64,000 nt of DNA from Verrucomicrobium spinosum DSM 4136 = JCM 18804 (GCF_000172155.1 NZ_ABIZ01000001.1:310001-374000); one strand, 5' to 3'. Positions 8,837-18,044 are shown, counted from the first letter of the stretch. The notes: generated from the letters alone by a model not told the origin. Program-made: numbers and translations.

Positions 8837-9778
8837 ATGAGCTCATCTCCCGTCCTCCCAACGTCCTCCACCCGGCGTCAGTTTCTTGTCACCTCCCTGG
8901 CTGCAGCCGGAGGCGTGCTCACCGCGGAGGCGGCCAGTCCTCCGGGAGACATCGACGCGCATGTCCACGTCTGGACGCCGGACACGGAGCACTACCCGAT
9001 TGCCAAGGGTTTCACCAAGAAGAAGGACATGGTGCCGGCCAGTTTCACCCCGGAGCAGTTGTTTGCTTACACCGTGCCGAATGGCGTGGCGCGGGTGGTG
9101 CTCATCCAGATGAGCTTTTACAAGTACGACAACCGCTACATGCTGGACACGATGGCCCGTCACCCCGGCGTGTTCAGCGGGGTGGGCATTCTGGATCATG
9201 ATGCTTCGGATGCGAAGGCAACGCTGAAGGCGCTGGTGAAGCAGGGCGTGCGCGGGCTGAGACTGTATGCCAACAAGCCGGATGTGGAGGCGTGGCTGAG
9301 CTCACCCAATATGCACGCCTTGTGGACCCAGGCGGCAGATCAAGGGGTGGCCATGTGCCTGTTGGCCAATCCAGACTCACTGCCCGCCATCAAACAGCTG
9401 GCGCAGAAGTTCCCCAAGACGCGGGTGGTGATCGATCACTTCGCCCGCGTCGGGATGAAGGGGCCGGTGCAGGAGGCGGACCTGGAGAATTTGTGCCGCC
9501 TGGCAGAACTGCCGCAGTGCTACGTGAAGACCTCGGCCTTCTATGCCCTGGGGGCGAAGAAGCCGCCCTACAAGGACCTGGCCCCGATGATCAAGCGTTT
9601 GCACGGGGTGTACGGAGCCAAGCGGTTGATGTGGGCCTCGGATTGTCCTTATCAGGTGGAAGAAGGGCAGAGCTACCAGGCTGCGATCGAGCTGGTGCGG
9701 AAAGGGTTGGATTTCCTGAGTGCGGACGACAAGAAGTGGATGTTGCGTGGCACGGCGCAGAAAGTGTTTTTCAGTTGA
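8837..9778 (+). CDS. Amidohydrolase family 2 protein (TIM-barrel hydrolase) with Tat-type leader
   Basis: A 313-residue protein beginning MSSSPVLPTSSTRRQFLVTS, a twin-arginine leader with a following hydrophobic stretch (LAAAGGVLTAEA). The mature part opens with DIDAHVHVWTP, the HxH metal motif of the amidohydrolase superfamily. It continues with GVRGLRLYANKP, TRVVIDHFARVG and 'KRLMWASDCPYQVEEGQSY' (conserved His and Asp). COG3618-type members hydrolyse lactones such as fuconolactone or act on amides; the substrate here is unknown. It lies 44 bp after the M20 gene, possibly co-transcribed. An alternative start at 8792 overlapping the M20 stop is possible but would bury the Tat motif. Confidence 0.85.
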   Translation: MSSSPVLPTSSTRRQFLVTSLAAAGGVLTAEAASPPGDIDAHVHVWTPDTEHYPIAKGFTKKKDMVPASFTPEQLFAYTVPNGVARVVLIQMSFYKYDNRYMLDTMARHPGVFSGVGILDHDASDAKATLKALVKQGVRGLRLYANKPDVEAWLSSPNMHALWTQAADQGVAMCLLANPDSLPAIKQLAQKFPKTRVVIDHFARVGMKGPVQEADLENLCRLAELPQCYVKTSAFYALGAKKPPYKDLAPMIKRLHGVYGAKRLMWASDCPYQVEEGQSYQAAIELVRKGLDFLSADDKKWMLRGTAQKVFFS

Positions 9779-9814
9779 GTGAGGGAGCAATCCGCAGTCC
9801 AAGATAGTTGCATT

Positions 9815-10070
9815 GAACCCGGAGGGTTCGCCATGAATAGCCATGGGTGAAACGAGCGTAGCGAGTGCAACCCATGGTATCGTGATCGTTGTATTCTACC
9901 GCGGAGCGGTAGGCCAAAGTGTCCAATGCAGTGAGGACGTGTGGCGCGGGAAGGGCGGGGTGTACGATGGGCCTACCGCTCCGCGGTAGCAGGCGGCTCA
10001 CCGTTTCCCACGGGTAGTCCTCGCTCCGCTCGGCCGACCCGTGGCTATTCACGGCGAACCCTCCGGGTTC
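9815..10070. repeat. Long fold-back repeat element, copy 1
   Basis: The 34-bp outer arms at 9815-9848 and 10037-10070 are inverted and match at 32 of 34 positions. Each arm contains the self-complementary 15-mer GAACCCGGAGGGTTC. A perfect 20-bp inner pair lies at 9896-9915 and 9970-9989 (CTACCGCGGAGCGGTAGGCC and its complement). A related copy is at 48053-48330. It occupies the space between two converging genes. No open frame in it looks real. The rest of the 485-bp gap (10132-10263) holds one REP 15-mer and a stretch of imperfect GTCTTC-type tandem repeats near 10227-10262. Confidence 0.9.
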
Positions 10071-10116
10071 ATGAGACAATGAAATGGGGTGGGAATGGGT
10101 GTTGCGCAGGCTCCGC

Positions 10117-10131
10117 CGTCCCTCCGGGACG
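10117..10131. repeat. REP-like palindrome CGTCCCTCCGGGACG
   Basis: Third exact copy of the 15-mer seen at 900-914 and 986-1000. It lies just outside the long fold-back element, in the same convergent gap. Confidence 0.75.
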
Positions 10132-10263
10132 AGCTTCGGAGGGGTCGGTGAAAGGGTGGTCAGGTAGTTTCGTGTGCCACACAGGCCCTCACTTCAGCAA
10201 CCCACACCCCAACCTGTACCCCTCAAGTCTTTGGTCTTCAGTCTTCCAGTCTTCTGTCACTCT

Positions 10264-11397
10264 TCACACCTTCCGCAAGATGGTCTCCAGCACGCGCAAC
10301 AAATTTCCCACATCTTCCTGGGTGTTGTACCCATGCACCGCAATGCGGATGCGTCCGGCCTGGTGCATGATGTGGATGTGCTCGTGCTCCAGGGCGGCGT
10401 GCAGGATGCTACAGTCGGGGTGTTTGAAGGCGACGATGCCGGAGGGATTGTCTGAGCGCCAGGGGCAGAGGGGTTGCAGGCCCCGTTCTTTCAAGCCTGC
10501 CTCCACCTCGGCGGTGAGAGGGTCGGCATGGGCGACGATGTTCTCGATGCCCACGTCTTCCAGATAGCGGAGGGAGGCGTTCAGCGCGTACAGGGAGACA
10601 AAGTTGGGCATGCCCACAGAGAAGCTCGCGGCGCCTGTCTTCGTATCGGCGCGTTCAAAGCGGTCGGCGTCGAATGCGTTGCGCAGGTGGTACCATCCAC
10701 CGGCGTGGGTGGTGAGGCGGCCAGCATTGCGCTGGGGAATGCCAATGATGCCGCCGCCGTGGATGCCCAGGGTCCACTTGTGGGTGCTGGAAATAACGAT
10801 GTCCGCATCCACACAATCCAGCATGACGCGACCAAGGGCCTGGGTGACGTCCACCGAGATCAGGGCCTGCGGGGCGAGGTTCCGCACCGCATCACAGAAG
10901 GGGCGCCAGGCCAGGCGGTGGCCGTTGTAGAAGCTCACCAGCGACACCTGCACGAGCCGGGTGTGTTCGTTGAGCAGGGGCAGGAGATCCTTCACCTGCA
11001 ACTCGCCATCGCGCGCTTTCCACAACTGTGTCTGCGGTGACTCGATGGCGGTCAACCAAGGGGTGGCTCCGGCAGGGAAGTCCAGATCTGTGACCACCAC
11101 TTCATCGGTGGCTCCAAGGTTCAGGGCGGAGGCGAGGAGGTTGTACGCCTCGGAGCTGCACGAGCAGAAGGACACTTCAGAAGGTTCCAGCCCGATCATG
11201 CGCGCGGAAATTTCGCGGCAGGCTTCCACCTGGGCGAAGTGGGCATCCCGCCCCTTCATGCCGCGTTCCTTGTCCCGCCAGTAAGTCTGAATGGCCTCGC
11301 CCACACACAGGGGCGGGATGCTCTCAGCGGCAGTGTTGAGGTAGGTGATGCCCTCCAGGGCGGGGAAATCACGACGACGGGTCGAATCGGTGAGCAT
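10264..11397 (-). CDS. Class V aminotransferase (cysteine-desulfurase fold, PLP enzyme)
   Basis: A 377-residue PLP-dependent enzyme of fold type I. The N-terminus FPALEGITYLNTAAESIPP is the usual class V opening (Y-L-N-x-A/G). The PLP-binding lysine is in SSTHKWTLGIHGGGIIGI, where the S-x-H-K-W pattern marks the family, and the phosphate-binding segment is 'VSFCSCSSEAYNLLASALNL'. ISVDVTQALGRV supplies the Asp that contacts the pyridine ring. Members include isopenicillin-N epimerases, selenocysteine lyases and kynureninase-like enzymes; nothing visible fixes the substrate. The gene follows the MFS transporter gene by 6 bp, so they likely form an operon in which the transporter supplies the substrate. 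Confidence 0.88.
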   Translation of the reverse strand: MLTDSTRRRDFPALEGITYLNTAAESIPPLCVGEAIQTYWRDKERGMKGRDAHFAQVEACREISARMIGLEPSEVSFCSCSSEAYNLLASALNLGATDEVVVTDLDFPAGATPWLTAIESPQTQLWKARDGELQVKDLLPLLNEHTRLVQVSLVSFYNGHRLAWRPFCDAVRNLAPQALISVDVTQALGRVMLDCVDADIVISSTHKWTLGIHGGGIIGIPQRNAGRLTTHAGGWYHLRNAFDADRFERADTKTGAASFSVGMPNFVSLYALNASLRYLEDVGIENIVAHADPLTAEVEAGLKERGLQPLCPWRSDNPSGIVAFKHPDCSILHAALEHEHIHIMHQAGRIRIAVHGYNTQEDVGNLLRVLETILRKV

Positions 11398-11403
11398 GAT
11401 CGT

Positions 11404-12651
11404 TTACTTGGAAGTGACTGGAGACTTGCGCCAGAGAAACATCAAGGCCAGCACACCCAGCCAGGGCGCCAGACCCGCAAGCACGAGGCCCGCATCATAG
11501 CTGCCAGTGCGGTCCACGACCATCCCGAAGAAGCGGTGCATGGGCGAGGTGACGGCCCAGACCCACATGCTGAGGATGCCAGTGAGACGTCCGACGTGAT
11601 CGGCGGACAGTTCCTGGACAAAGCTGTAGTAGCACGGGAACAGCGCCAGGGCCCCGGCACCGATGAGCAGGAGCACACCCAGCAGCAGCCAGCCCTGGCC
11701 CAGCCAGGGGATGAAGACGCTCAATGAGGTGAGCAGACACGCGCCAAAATACACCTTCCGCCGGGCACCATGAGGATCCGTCAGGCCGCGGCGGACCAGC
11801 CAGAGGGACAGGAGGCCCGCGAGGAAACAACCCATGTCGGTGGCGATGAAGTAGGCGGAGTTGAAGTTGAGCGAGGCCGTCTCGCTGTAGCCCCGGCCGG
11901 TCTGCAGGAACTTCATGAGCCACACGCGGTAGATGTGCCACACGGTCTGGGCACCGAGAATGAGGATGGCCACCGACCAGAAGGGGCCACTGCGCAGCAC
12001 CGTCCAGATGCTGGTGGCAGGCTTGGCGGAGGGCTGGGGCGAAGCTGTGGATGGGGACACCTCCAGATCCCGTGGACGCAGCATCAAAAACCAGAGGGCG
12101 ATCCAGGCAAAACCCACAGCCCCCACGACGATGAAGGTGGTGCGCCAGGAGCCGGGTTGATCCGTGAGCAGCAGCTTCATCACCTGCGGCGTGATGACCG
12201 CGCCGATGGAGGCCCCGCTCTGGAGAATGCTGTTCCCCATGGTGCGGTCTTTTTCATTGAGCACGGCGAAGGTGGTCTTCAGCGCACACGGCCAGTGCCC
12301 GGCCTCAAAGAAGCCCAGGAGGGCCCGGCAGATCAGCAGGCTTTCATGGCCATTCACCCAGCCACTGGCCATGCCCATGAGGGACCATCCTCCCAGTACC
12401 ATGGGGTACAGCCAGTAGATGCGAAGCCGATCCGCCAGAAAACCAAAGACCAGGGAGCCGATGGCAAATCCCCAGCCGAAAACCACCTCCAGATCCCCAT
12501 ATTGCCCCTCGCTGAGCCCCATCTCCCGGGTGACCCGCACGGAGGCGACCGCAAGCGTGACGCGGTCCATGTAGTTGATGGTGGTGGCGAGCAGCAGCAG
12601 GCCGGTGATCCACCAGCGCCAGGAGGAGGAACGGAATGACAATGAAGGCAT
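11404..12651 (-). CDS. Major facilitator superfamily transporter (anion:cation symporter-like)
   Basis: A 415-residue polytopic membrane protein with about 12 hydrophobic helices. The first helix (WWITGLLLLATTINYMDRVTLA) has the N-Y-x-D-R signature common to the ACS family (hexuronate, glucarate or phthalate uptake), and the loop 2-3 motif GSLVFGFLADRLRIYW is the MFS G-x-x-x-D-R-x-x motif. ACS members take up organic acid anions by proton symport. Start 12651 (MPSLSFRSSSWRWW) is chosen because it gives a short cytoplasmic N-tail; the frame extends 16 codons upstream. It is probably co-transcribed with the downstream aminotransferase. Confidence 0.88.
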   Translation of the reverse strand: MPSLSFRSSSWRWWITGLLLLATTINYMDRVTLAVASVRVTREMGLSEGQYGDLEVVFGWGFAIGSLVFGFLADRLRIYWLYPMVLGGWSLMGMASGWVNGHESLLICRALLGFFEAGHWPCALKTTFAVLNEKDRTMGNSILQSGASIGAVITPQVMKLLLTDQPGSWRTTFIVVGAVGFAWIALWFLMLRPRDLEVSPSTASPQPSAKPATSIWTVLRSGPFWSVAILILGAQTVWHIYRVWLMKFLQTGRGYSETASLNFNSAYFIATDMGCFLAGLLSLWLVRRGLTDPHGARRKVYFGACLLTSLSVFIPWLGQGWLLLGVLLLIGAGALALFPCYYSFVQELSADHVGRLTGILSMWVWAVTSPMHRFFGMVVDRTGSYDAGLVLAGLAPWLGVLALMFLWRKSPVTSK

Positions 12652-12866
12652 GAGAACGTCTTGAGGGGGAGTCTGGGTGGAGAGAAGAAGGCGCGTCAAG
12701 CATATCGGCGGTCCCGGGGATCATGTTTCCCCGGCCCGGTCAGCCCGTCACAATACTATCAGGATTGCGGACTATCGTGGGGAGGGCGGTCGCCACGTAA
12801 CATTTTCACCAGTATCCATCCCGAAAGGTGAATGAATCGGCGCAGGCGTGGCGCGTTTGGTTGCTA

Positions 12867-12882
12867 CAGGGCAAATGCCCTG
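12867..12882. repeat. Short palindrome CAGGGCA-AA-TGCCCTG
   Basis: A perfect 7-bp inverted repeat around a 2-nt centre in the 250-bp region between divergent MFS and Gfo/Idh genes. It may be a REP-like sequence or an operator. Nothing else in this gap can be assigned. Confidence 0.5.
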
Positions 12883-12901
12883 ATTCATCGCTTCCGACGC
12901 C

Positions 12902-14182
12902 ATGTCCTCCCTACGCTCGCCCTCCCGTCGTCACTTCTTGAAGTCATCGTTCCCCTTGATCTTGTCCTCCGCGGTACTGGGCAGGGCAGGTGCCGTGGGG
13001 CCCAACAGCAAGATCGGCCTGGCGTGTATCGGCACGGGTGGCCAGGGGATGGCCAATCTGCGGTCTTTCCTCACTGATGAACGGGTGCAGGTGGTGGCGG
13101 CCTGTGATGTGGATGTGGCGCACCGGGAAGCCGCCGCCAAACTGGCGAAGCTGACTGCAGGCGATCTCTACAACGACTACCGCGAGGTGCTCAAGCTCCC
13201 CAAGGTGGATGCGGTGATGAACGCCACGCCGGATCACTGGCACGCGGGAGTGGCCATCGCGTCAGCGAAGGCGGGCAAGGATCTTTTCTCCGAGAAGCCG
13301 CTGGGTGCGAGCATCGCGGAGGGGCGCGCCATTTGTGATGCCGTGGAGGAGCACAAGCGGGTGTTGCAATGCGGTACCTGGCGTCGCTCCGGACTGAAGC
13401 CGCGCATGGCCTGTGAGCTGGTGCGGAATGGTTATATCGGCGAACTCAAGGATATCGAGGTGGGGGTGCCGGGCAAGTTCGCCATCCGGGGTGGCTTCAC
13501 CGGCATGGAGGCTCCGCAGGAAGTGCCGGCGGGTTTCGATTACAAGCTCTGGCAGGGGCCCTTGCCAGAGCGGCCTTACACGGCAGCGCGCTGCCATTTC
13601 AACTTCCGCTGGATCAATGACTATGCGCCCGGCTACATCACGGACTGGGGCGCGCACTTCCTGGATGTGGCCCAATGGGGCGCGGGCATGGATGAAACCA
13701 CCCCTGTCGAGGTGGAGGCGCGGAACGTGAAGCGCCGTGCTCAGGGGCTCTATGATGCCCCGGAGGAATACGAGATCGTGTACCGCTATGCCAACGGGCT
13801 GAAGGTGCGGATGGTAAGCACGACAGATGCGGCCATGTACGGGGTGAAGTTTGTCGGCACCCAGGGCTGGATCTTCTCGGAAAATGAGACGCTCAAAGCC
13901 AGCTCCATCGACATCCTGCGCACGAAGCTGAAGGACTCCGACGTGCGGCTCTTTGAGTCGAAGAATCACCACCGTAATTTCATCGACGCCATGCTCTCGC
14001 GCGGCCAGACTGCGGCGCCGGCCCCCATCGCCCAGCGCACGGCCACGGTGTGCTACATGGGCAGCATCGCAGCTGCTCTACAGAGACCGCTCAAGTTTGA
14101 TCCGGCTGCGGAGAAGTTTGAAGGCGATGCGGAAGCCAATGCCCTGCTGGCCAAACCGGTGCGGGAGGGGTGGACGGCGTGA
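12902..14182 (+). CDS. Gfo/Idh/MocA family oxidoreductase, Tat-exported
   Basis: A 426-residue protein. The leader MSSLRSPSRRHFLKSSFPLI contains R-R-x-F-L-K, a good twin-arginine motif. The Rossmann fold follows (KIGLACIGTGGQGMANL, G-x-G-x-x-G) and the family's catalytic EKP motif appears in KDLFSEKPLGASIAEG. The C-terminal sheet domain has 'YKLWQGPLPERPYT' and 'WINDYAPGYITDWGAHFLDV', both typical of the Verrucomicrobia/Planctomycetes secreted subgroup. Tat export fits a protein folded around NAD(P). The substrate is presumably a sugar or glycoside. The downstream GDSL gene overlaps its stop, so the two are coupled. Confidence 0.9.
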   Translation: MSSLRSPSRRHFLKSSFPLILSSAVLGRAGAVGPNSKIGLACIGTGGQGMANLRSFLTDERVQVVAACDVDVAHREAAAKLAKLTAGDLYNDYREVLKLPKVDAVMNATPDHWHAGVAIASAKAGKDLFSEKPLGASIAEGRAICDAVEEHKRVLQCGTWRRSGLKPRMACELVRNGYIGELKDIEVGVPGKFAIRGGFTGMEAPQEVPAGFDYKLWQGPLPERPYTAARCHFNFRWINDYAPGYITDWGAHFLDVAQWGAGMDETTPVEVEARNVKRRAQGLYDAPEEYEIVYRYANGLKVRMVSTTDAAMYGVKFVGTQGWIFSENETLKASSIDILRTKLKDSDVRLFESKNHHRNFIDAMLSRGQTAAPAPIAQRTATVCYMGSIAAALQRPLKFDPAAEKFEGDAEANALLAKPVREGWTA

Positions 14183-15303
14183 GGAAGCGTGGTTTCATCG
14201 GCTCCCTGGTCAGCCTGGTGATGCTGCTGCGGGTGCTGCCTGCGGCAGATTCGCTCCAGCTCACACTGCCACCGGTCTGGTACGGCACCCCGGGCGTGCC
14301 GGTGAGCCTTTACTATGACAACGTGGTGCTTACGGAGCATCCGGAAGCGTTGCGGTTCGAGGTGAAATGTGACCTCGGACAGTCCGAGGCTCGTCGGTGG
14401 ACAGTGACGCCGGAGGACAAGGACGTGGGCGAGCACGCGATGGAGGTGGTGGTGAGGGATGCAGCGGGCAAGGAACTGGAGCGGGGCCAGACGCGGCTTC
14501 GCGTGGCTCCGCGTGATGCAGGGAAGGGGCGGGAGTTGAAGTTGCTGATCGTGGGCGACAGTCTCACCGCCGCCACCGCCTATCCCAATGAGATCGCCAG
14601 GCTGCTCTCGTTGCCGGAGAATCCTGGCTGGAAAATGTACGGTCAGCATCGACCAGCATCGGCCCAGCCGGGAGTCGCTCATGAGGGCTACGGTGGCTGG
14701 ACGTGGGCGGCGTTTCTCACCCGCCACGAACCCAAGGAGGAACGCACGCCTGATGGCAAAGGCTGGAAGAAGCGGAGCAGCCCCTTTGTGTATCTCGATG
14801 GCCAGGGCAATCCTGCTCTGGATGTGGCGCGCTATCTCAAAGAACAGGGCGGGGAAGAGAAGCCGGATGTGGTGACCTTTCTGCTCGGCATCAACGATTG
14901 CTTTGGTGCCAAACCAGAGAATCCGGATGCGACCATCGACACGATGTTCACCAATGCAGAGAAGCTCATCGCAGCCTTTCGGGTGGCTTCACCCCGCACG
15001 GTGATTGCCATCGGGTTGACTACGGCTCCTAATTCCCGCGAGGGGGCATTCCAGGCCAACTACAAAGGCAAGTACCCGCGCTGGGGATGGAAACGCATCC
15101 AGCACCGGCTGGTGCAGCGGCAGTTGGCCCAGTTCGGCGGGCGGGAGAAGGACGGGATCTACGTCGTGCCCACGGAGCTGAATGTGGATCCCGTGGAGGG
15201 GTATCCGGCGGACAATGCCGTGCATCCCAATGCTGCGGGATATGCCCAGATCGGCAGCAGTTTCTACAGCTGGCTCAAGCATTGGATGTCTGGGCCCCAG
15301 TGA
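14179..15303 (+). CDS. SGNH/GDSL hydrolase (esterase), exported
   Basis: About 374 residues. The GTG at 14179 overlaps the upstream stop (GTGA) and has GGGAGG about 10 bp upstream; a GTG at 14170 is the alternative. A hydrophobic leader (FIGSLVSLVMLLRVLPAA) precedes a beta-rich domain of about 100 residues. The GDSL domain starts with KLLIVGDSLTAATAYP (nucleophile Ser in G-D-S), has LLGINDCFG (block with Asn) and ends with AVHPNAAGYAQIG, which carries the catalytic Asp/His equivalents. The family includes acetylesterases that remove acyl groups from polysaccharides. Coupling to a secreted oxidoreductase suggests a shared role in glycan processing. Confidence 0.85.
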   Translation: MRKRGFIGSLVSLVMLLRVLPAADSLQLTLPPVWYGTPGVPVSLYYDNVVLTEHPEALRFEVKCDLGQSEARRWTVTPEDKDVGEHAMEVVVRDAAGKELERGQTRLRVAPRDAGKGRELKLLIVGDSLTAATAYPNEIARLLSLPENPGWKMYGQHRPASAQPGVAHEGYGGWTWAAFLTRHEPKEERTPDGKGWKKRSSPFVYLDGQGNPALDVARYLKEQGGEEKPDVVTFLLGINDCFGAKPENPDATIDTMFTNAEKLIAAFRVASPRTVIAIGLTTAPNSREGAFQANYKGKYPRWGWKRIQHRLVQRQLAQFGGREKDGIYVVPTELNVDPVEGYPADNAVHPNAAGYAQIGSSFYSWLKHWMSGPQ

Positions 15304-15363
15304 TCGGCGAGGCAGCCTGCGGATCTGCCTTTCAGCAACCGGAGGGTTGTGTATCATCGCGGG

Positions 15364-17799
15364 ATGGCGCTCCCTCTGGCTCTTCGGTTGCTCTGTATTC
15401 AGGCCATCCCCATGGTGTTGATGGGGCTCGGGGAGCCTGTGCAGGCGCAGACGCAGTCACTGGAGCAGCGGCCGCGCCTCATCATCGAGACGGATGCCGG
15501 AGGAGATCCGGATGATGAGCAGTCGCTGGTGCGTCTCCTGGTGTACGCGAATGAGTTCGACATCGAAGGCATCATTGCCAACCGCAAGGAGGCCCGGGAA
15601 GGGGAGAACAAGAACCCGGTGCGAGATGGTCTGGGGATTGTACGGGCCACGGTGCGTGCTTATGGCGAGTGTCACCCCCATCTCGTGGTGCACGATCCGC
15701 GCTTTCCTTCGGCTGAAGCATTGCTCAAGACCTGCGTACCCGGCTATCAAGACACGGACGACGGGGTGAACCTGATCATCGCGGCCGTGGACAAGGATGA
15801 CCGGAGGCCGGTGTGGTTCTCCAACTGGGGAACGGACCGGGGCAGTGCGGAAAGCTGCCTGAAGCGGGCCCTGGACAAGGTGCTGAAGGAGCGGCGGCAG
15901 GAGGGGTACGCCAAGTTCAAGAACAAGCTGCGCCTAAGCTCAGCCGACCGGTTCGCGGAACATACCTCCGCGTTGAAGCCGGCCTTCCGCAGGTGGATCG
16001 ATACCAGCCAGCCTGAGCAGGGCGGTAAGAGATGGTATCATCAGTTTTCCCGCATCACGGCCCGGGCCGGCGGCTTCGACATCCAGCGGGATGTCATCCA
16101 GAATCATGGTCCCTTGGGGCGGCAGTACCCGACCAACACCAGTCTGCCGCAGAAGGAGGGGGACACCTCCCTGTTTCTGTACCTGGTGCCCAATGGGCTC
16201 TCCGATCCCAATGAGCCCGGCTGGGGAGGCTGGGGTGGGCGGTTGGGACAGAACCCCAACCACCCGGACAAAGCGTACTTCTGGGCCAATGTGAAGGACA
16301 CATGGCAGGGCTCGACCCATCGTGATCAGACGCTGGTCCGCTGGGCCGCGGACTTGCAGAATGACTTCAAGGCTCGCATGGACTGGTGTGTGGCGGATGC
16401 TTATGACAAAGCCAACCATGCCCCCATCCCGGTCCTGAATGGGAACGAGGGTAAAGGCGTGATGCATCTGGTGGTCCGGGAAGGGGACAAGGTGGAGCTG
16501 AGCGCCACGGGCACCCGGGATCCCGATGGGCAACCCCTTCGCATGGAATGGATGGTCTATCCTGAAGCCGGAACGTATCGCGGCGAGGTGGTGCTTTCAG
16601 CGACGGAAGGCGGGCAGACAAGTTTCATCGCACCCAAGCCCGATCAGAATGAGGCTTGCACGATCCATGTCGTGCTGCGGGTGCAGGATCAGGGGGCACC
16701 GCCATTGTGTGCCTATCGTCGGGCCGCGGTGGTCGTGGAAACACCGCCTGCTCCGACGACTGGTGTGTTTCCAGGCAGTGAATGGGAAAGGGCAACCCCG
16801 GAGTCGCAGGGACTGTATGGGGAGCGACTGACTGAGGCGGTGCGCTATCTGGAGAATTCCCTGGGACAGGACGGGGTGAGGGAGTTGGTCATCATCCGGC
16901 ATGGAAAGATGGTCTGGAAGGGCAATGACATCGGCAAGGTGCACGGCACGTGGTCGCTCACGAAAAGCTTCACCAGCACGGTGATGGGACTGCTGGTGGA
17001 CGATGGCAAATGCACGCCTGACACCCGCGTGGCTGAGGTGTTGCCGGAGATGGCTGCGCTCTATCCAGATCTTACGCTGCGCCACTTCACCACCATGACC
17101 TCGGGCTATCGTGCGCAGGGGGACGAGACGACGGGCAGCTACAAGCATGGCCCGAGCAAGACTCACTTTCTCCCTGGAGAGCCCCTCTTTCGCCCGCCCG
17201 GCAGCCAGTTCGCCTACTGGGACTCCGCGATGAATCAGTTCGGCCACGTGCTCACCCGTATTGCCGGGGAACCCATGGCGGAGGTTTTCATGCGGCGCAT
17301 TGCTGATCCCATCGGCATGCATCAGGGCCGCTGGAAGTGGGGGGATTTGGGACAAGAGGAAGGCATCCTGGTCAACTGTGGTTCAGGAAACCGCGGGCAG
17401 TCGGTGCAGATCAGCGCCGGTGAGTTGGCGCGCTATGGCTGGTTGATGCGGAACGGCGGGCGCTGGGGCGACCAGCAGTTATTGAGCGAACGGTGGGTGA
17501 ACGAGGCCACCAGGGTGCAGGTGCCAGCAGCATTGCCATGGGGGCATCCCGAAGGCAGCGCCGATGGACAGGGTTGCTACGGCTACAACTGGTGGGTCAA
17601 TGGTGTGCAGGCGGACGGTTCTTTGAAATTCCCCCATGCCCCGGTGGGGGTGTATTGTGCGGCCGGACACAACAACAACCGGTGTTTTGTGATCCCTCAG
17701 TGGGACATGGTGATCGTCCGCTTGGGGCTGGACGGCGATTCTTCGGACATGGTATGGAGTGATTTCATCGCCCGGGTGGGCGAGGCGGTGGAGAGGTGA
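15364..17799 (+). CDS. Fusion of DUF1593 (nucleoside-hydrolase-like) and serine beta-lactamase-like domains
   Basis: An 811-residue exported protein. After the signal peptide (MALPLALRLLCIQAIPMVLM) comes DUF1593: PRLIIETDAGGDPDDEQSLV shows the D-x-D-x-x-x-D-D metal pattern of nucleoside hydrolases, running to about residue 290. A beta-sandwich PKD-like stretch (GDKVELSATGTRDPDGQPLR) covers about 385-460. The C-terminal 340 residues are a class C-type serine hydrolase: GTWSLTKSFTST gives S-x-x-K with Ser531 and Lys534. At the usual Y-x-N position the sequence is Y-W-D (PGSQFAYWDSAMNQ). Such domains act as esterases or D-aminopeptidases as often as lactamases. Start ATG 15364 is preferred over GTG 15349, which lies inside a small palindrome. 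Confidence 0.82.
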   Translation: MALPLALRLLCIQAIPMVLMGLGEPVQAQTQSLEQRPRLIIETDAGGDPDDEQSLVRLLVYANEFDIEGIIANRKEAREGENKNPVRDGLGIVRATVRAYGECHPHLVVHDPRFPSAEALLKTCVPGYQDTDDGVNLIIAAVDKDDRRPVWFSNWGTDRGSAESCLKRALDKVLKERRQEGYAKFKNKLRLSSADRFAEHTSALKPAFRRWIDTSQPEQGGKRWYHQFSRITARAGGFDIQRDVIQNHGPLGRQYPTNTSLPQKEGDTSLFLYLVPNGLSDPNEPGWGGWGGRLGQNPNHPDKAYFWANVKDTWQGSTHRDQTLVRWAADLQNDFKARMDWCVADAYDKANHAPIPVLNGNEGKGVMHLVVREGDKVELSATGTRDPDGQPLRMEWMVYPEAGTYRGEVVLSATEGGQTSFIAPKPDQNEACTIHVVLRVQDQGAPPLCAYRRAAVVVETPPAPTTGVFPGSEWERATPESQGLYGERLTEAVRYLENSLGQDGVRELVIIRHGKMVWKGNDIGKVHGTWSLTKSFTSTVMGLLVDDGKCTPDTRVAEVLPEMAALYPDLTLRHFTTMTSGYRAQGDETTGSYKHGPSKTHFLPGEPLFRPPGSQFAYWDSAMNQFGHVLTRIAGEPMAEVFMRRIADPIGMHQGRWKWGDLGQEEGILVNCGSGNRGQSVQISAGELARYGWLMRNGGRWGDQQLLSERWVNEATRVQVPAALPWGHPEGSADGQGCYGYNWWVNGVQADGSLKFPHAPVGVYCAAGHNNNRCFVIPQWDMVIVRLGLDGDSSDMVWSDFIARVGEAVER

Positions 17800-18044
17800 T
17801 TTTGGAGGCGGCAGGTTCCGGTGCATAGCCATGGGGGTGATGATGGCGAATGGGTTGAGAGCAGATGCCCCCGGCTTTCACACCTGATCCTCATCTCCAT
17901 CCTACCCAACGTTGACTCGCTTAGGGCTCGTCCAACGTTGGGCTGTGCTACATATCCCTTTCAGGGATAGAGCTCCAAGCTTCTGGCCACGAAATGATTG
18001 CATCGAACCAGGATCCCCATCTTGTAAATCTAAGCAAAATCTTG
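17800..18044. repeat. Convergent intergenic region with short palindromes
   Basis: The gap lies between converging genes. It contains the palindrome CCAACGTTGG at 17932-17941, a partial copy at 17904-17913, and the hairpin ATCCCT-TTC-AGGGAT at 17954-17968. No open frame is convincing. The hairpins could act as transcript ends. Confidence 0.5.

Noticed and set aside
9815-10070. Considered an insertion sequence or transposon with terminal inverted repeats
   Set aside because: No transposase frame lies between the arms, and the interior is itself folded; called a fold-back repeat instead.
10220-10263. Tandem GTCTTC-like repeats between converging genes
   Set aside because: The units are irregular and few; they may just be pyrimidine-rich sequence near the aminotransferase end.
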